The notes beneath the pieces were generated by a model. The model had not been told where the DNA came from. It did not search any database and saw only the letters and a program-made list of their open reading frames with translations. A stretch of DNA of 22,229 nucleotides from Kiritimatiellia bacterium. GTDB taxonomy: Bacteria; Verrucomicrobiota; Kiritimatiellia; RFP12; UBA1067. The number at the start of each line of letters is the position of its first letter. Positions within the stretch are counted from its first letter, which is position 1. The stretch is taken from NCBI GenBank assembly GCA_016296065.1, contig JAEDKA010000061.1, forward strand, positions 1 to 22,229. The letters run 5' to 3'. The position numbers and the translations under genes were made by a program. This document shows positions 21,202-22,229 of this stretch, one piece after another.

Positions 21202-22229
21202 TCAGTGGCAGCGTCCGTTGGCGCGGCGAGGGCAGTTCGACTTGGCCGATCCGCCCGGTCCGAGGCAGCGGTAGCAGATTTCATTGGCAAGCGGCGCACC
21301 CGCGAAATAGTCGTCAAGGTTCTTGAGCGTCGTTTCGGCGATGTTGGCAAGCGCCTCGTGCGTGAGAAACGCCTGGTGCGATGTGACGATCACGTTCGGC
21401 ATCGAGACCAGGAGAGAGAGCGTCTTGTTCTGGCGCGTCACGTCTGAGCGGTCCTCGTAGAACCATTCGCTCTCCTCTTCATAGACATCCAGCCCGGCCG
21501 CCCCGACCGTTCCGTCGCGCAACGCCGAGAGCAATGCCTCCGAATCGACGAGTCCGCCGCGCGACGTGTTGATGAGCGTGAAGCCGCGCTTCGCCTTGGC
21601 GAGCGCCGCCGCGTTGATGAGATGCCTGGTCTCGGGCAGAAGCGGACAATGCAGCGACACGACGTCCGACTCCGCGAGGAGCTTGTCGAGCGTCACGTAT
21701 TCGAGTCCACTCGCCGGATTCGGGAATGCGTCGTAGGCGCGGACTCGCATTCCGAATCCTTTGCAGATGTCGGCGAAGATGCGTCCGATCTTGCCCGTGC
21801 CGACTACGCCTGCCGTCTTGCCGTGAAGGTCGAAGCCGGTCAAGCCCGCCAGCGAGAAGTTGAAGTCGCGCGTCCTTGCCGCCGCCTTGTGGATGTGGCG
21901 GTTGAGCGACAGGAGCAGCGCGGCCGCATGTTCCGCAACGGCATATGGAGAGTAAGCCGGAACGCGCACGACCGTGAGCCCAGCTTCGTACGCCGCCTTG
22001 AAGTCGACGTTGTTGTATCCGGCGCATCGCATGGCGAGAACCTTGATGCCGCGCTTCACGAGCCCTTCCACGACGGCGCGGTCGATCTCGGCATTCACGA
22101 ACGCGCAAGCCGCGTCGCATCCGTCGGCGAGCGGCAAAGCCGCCGCCGTCAATCGCGTCTCGAAATACTTGATCTCGTACCGCCCGTTGTTCTGCCGCTC
22201 GAACGACTCCTTGTCATACGGCTTGGTGT
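21202..22229 (-). CDS. ldhA: D-lactate dehydrogenase (2-hydroxyacid dehydrogenase), 5' end beyond window
   Basis: NADH-dependent reduction of pyruvate to D-lactate, a fermentation end step. The frame stays open to the right edge, where it reads TKPYDKESFERQNNGRYEI, the usual sequence just after the first beta strand of this family, so only about 8 residues are missing; the TTG at 22152 is internal. Visible elements are the NAD loop GVVGTGKIG, the catalytic Arg in TSRGGLVD, the Glu region LDVYEEES and the catalytic His in TSHQAFLT. The C-terminus is unusual: after LANEICYRC comes a Gly/Ser stretch and NCPRRANGRCH, giving a four-cysteine tail (C-x2-C...C...C) that might bind metal or be redox sensitive. 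Confidence 0.93.
   Translation of the reverse strand, partial: TKPYDKESFERQNNGRYEIKYFETRLTAAALPLADGCDAACAFVNAEIDRAVVEGLVKRGIKVLAMRCAGYNNVDFKAAYEAGLTVVRVPAYSPYAVAEHAAALLLSLNRHIHKAAARTRDFNFSLAGLTGFDLHGKTAGVVGTGKIGRIFADICKGFGMRVRAYDAFPNPASGLEYVTLDKLLAESDVVSLHCPLLPETRHLINAAALAKAKRGFTLINTSRGGLVDSEALLSALRDGTVGAAGLDVYEEESEWFYEDRSDVTRQNKTLSLLVSMPNVIVTSHQAFLTHEALANIAETTLKNLDDYFAGAPLANEICYRCLGPGGSAKSNCPRRANGRCH

Noticed and set aside
1..22229. CRISPR arrays, insertion sequences, phage genes or toxin-antitoxin pairs
   Set aside because: No regularly spaced repeats, transposase or integrase motifs, phage structural genes or paired small toxin/antitoxin ORFs were seen on either strand.

Overview
This is a GC-rich, densely coding bacterial window. 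Almost every gene lies on the minus strand; the only clear plus-strand gene is a tRNA-Glu. The organism is probably an anaerobic, heterotrophic member of the PVC group (a Kiritimatiellota/Lentisphaerota/Verrucomicrobiota-like gut or rumen bacterium). That is an inference from the mixture of a GH106-pectinesterase fusion, a U32-like TIM-barrel protein, D-lactate dehydrogenase, a glycogen synthase variant and an RND pump. No rRNA or marker gene in the window can prove it.

Layout in minus-strand transcription order, from right to left. A D-lactate dehydrogenase (ldhA) runs off the right edge and is followed by a 35-codon coding-like ORF. Then come a beta-carbonic anhydrase, an HD-domain protein and a U32-like protein. 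A 391-bp non-coding stretch (18188-18578) follows, holding an internally deleted DUF4143-type ATPase remnant with an intact-looking promoter and a palindrome. Next are a patatin-like phospholipase, an RND efflux adaptor and permease, and a cysteine-containing flavoprotein. A flavin/redox run follows: a membrane-anchored flavodoxin, tRNA methyltransferase trmL, a flavin reductase-like protein, a 55-codon chimera of a NUDIX start and an SMR-transporter end, a pyridoxamine-oxidase-fold protein and a DUF554 membrane protein. panC is next, then the plus-strand tRNA-Glu, then dprA, a secreted GH106 plus CE8 fusion enzyme, glgA and an OPA-type MFS transporter.

Two general patterns stand out. First, five promoters share an unusually uniform extended -10 box (TGG followed by TATAAT, TATACT or TAGAAT). 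Second, between about 10.3 and 18.6 kb there are several small gene remnants whose promoter, ribosome site or termini survive while the bodies are missing: NUDIX/SMR, an NTF2-like N-terminus, DUF4143, and possibly the tail of a second ldhA. These look like deletion scars, or alternatively misassembly junctions, and are the most distinctive content of the window. I did not find convincing evidence of a wholly new multi-gene system. The most unusual intact protein is the rhamnosidase-pectinesterase fusion, and the most unusual grouping is the cluster of flavin proteins.
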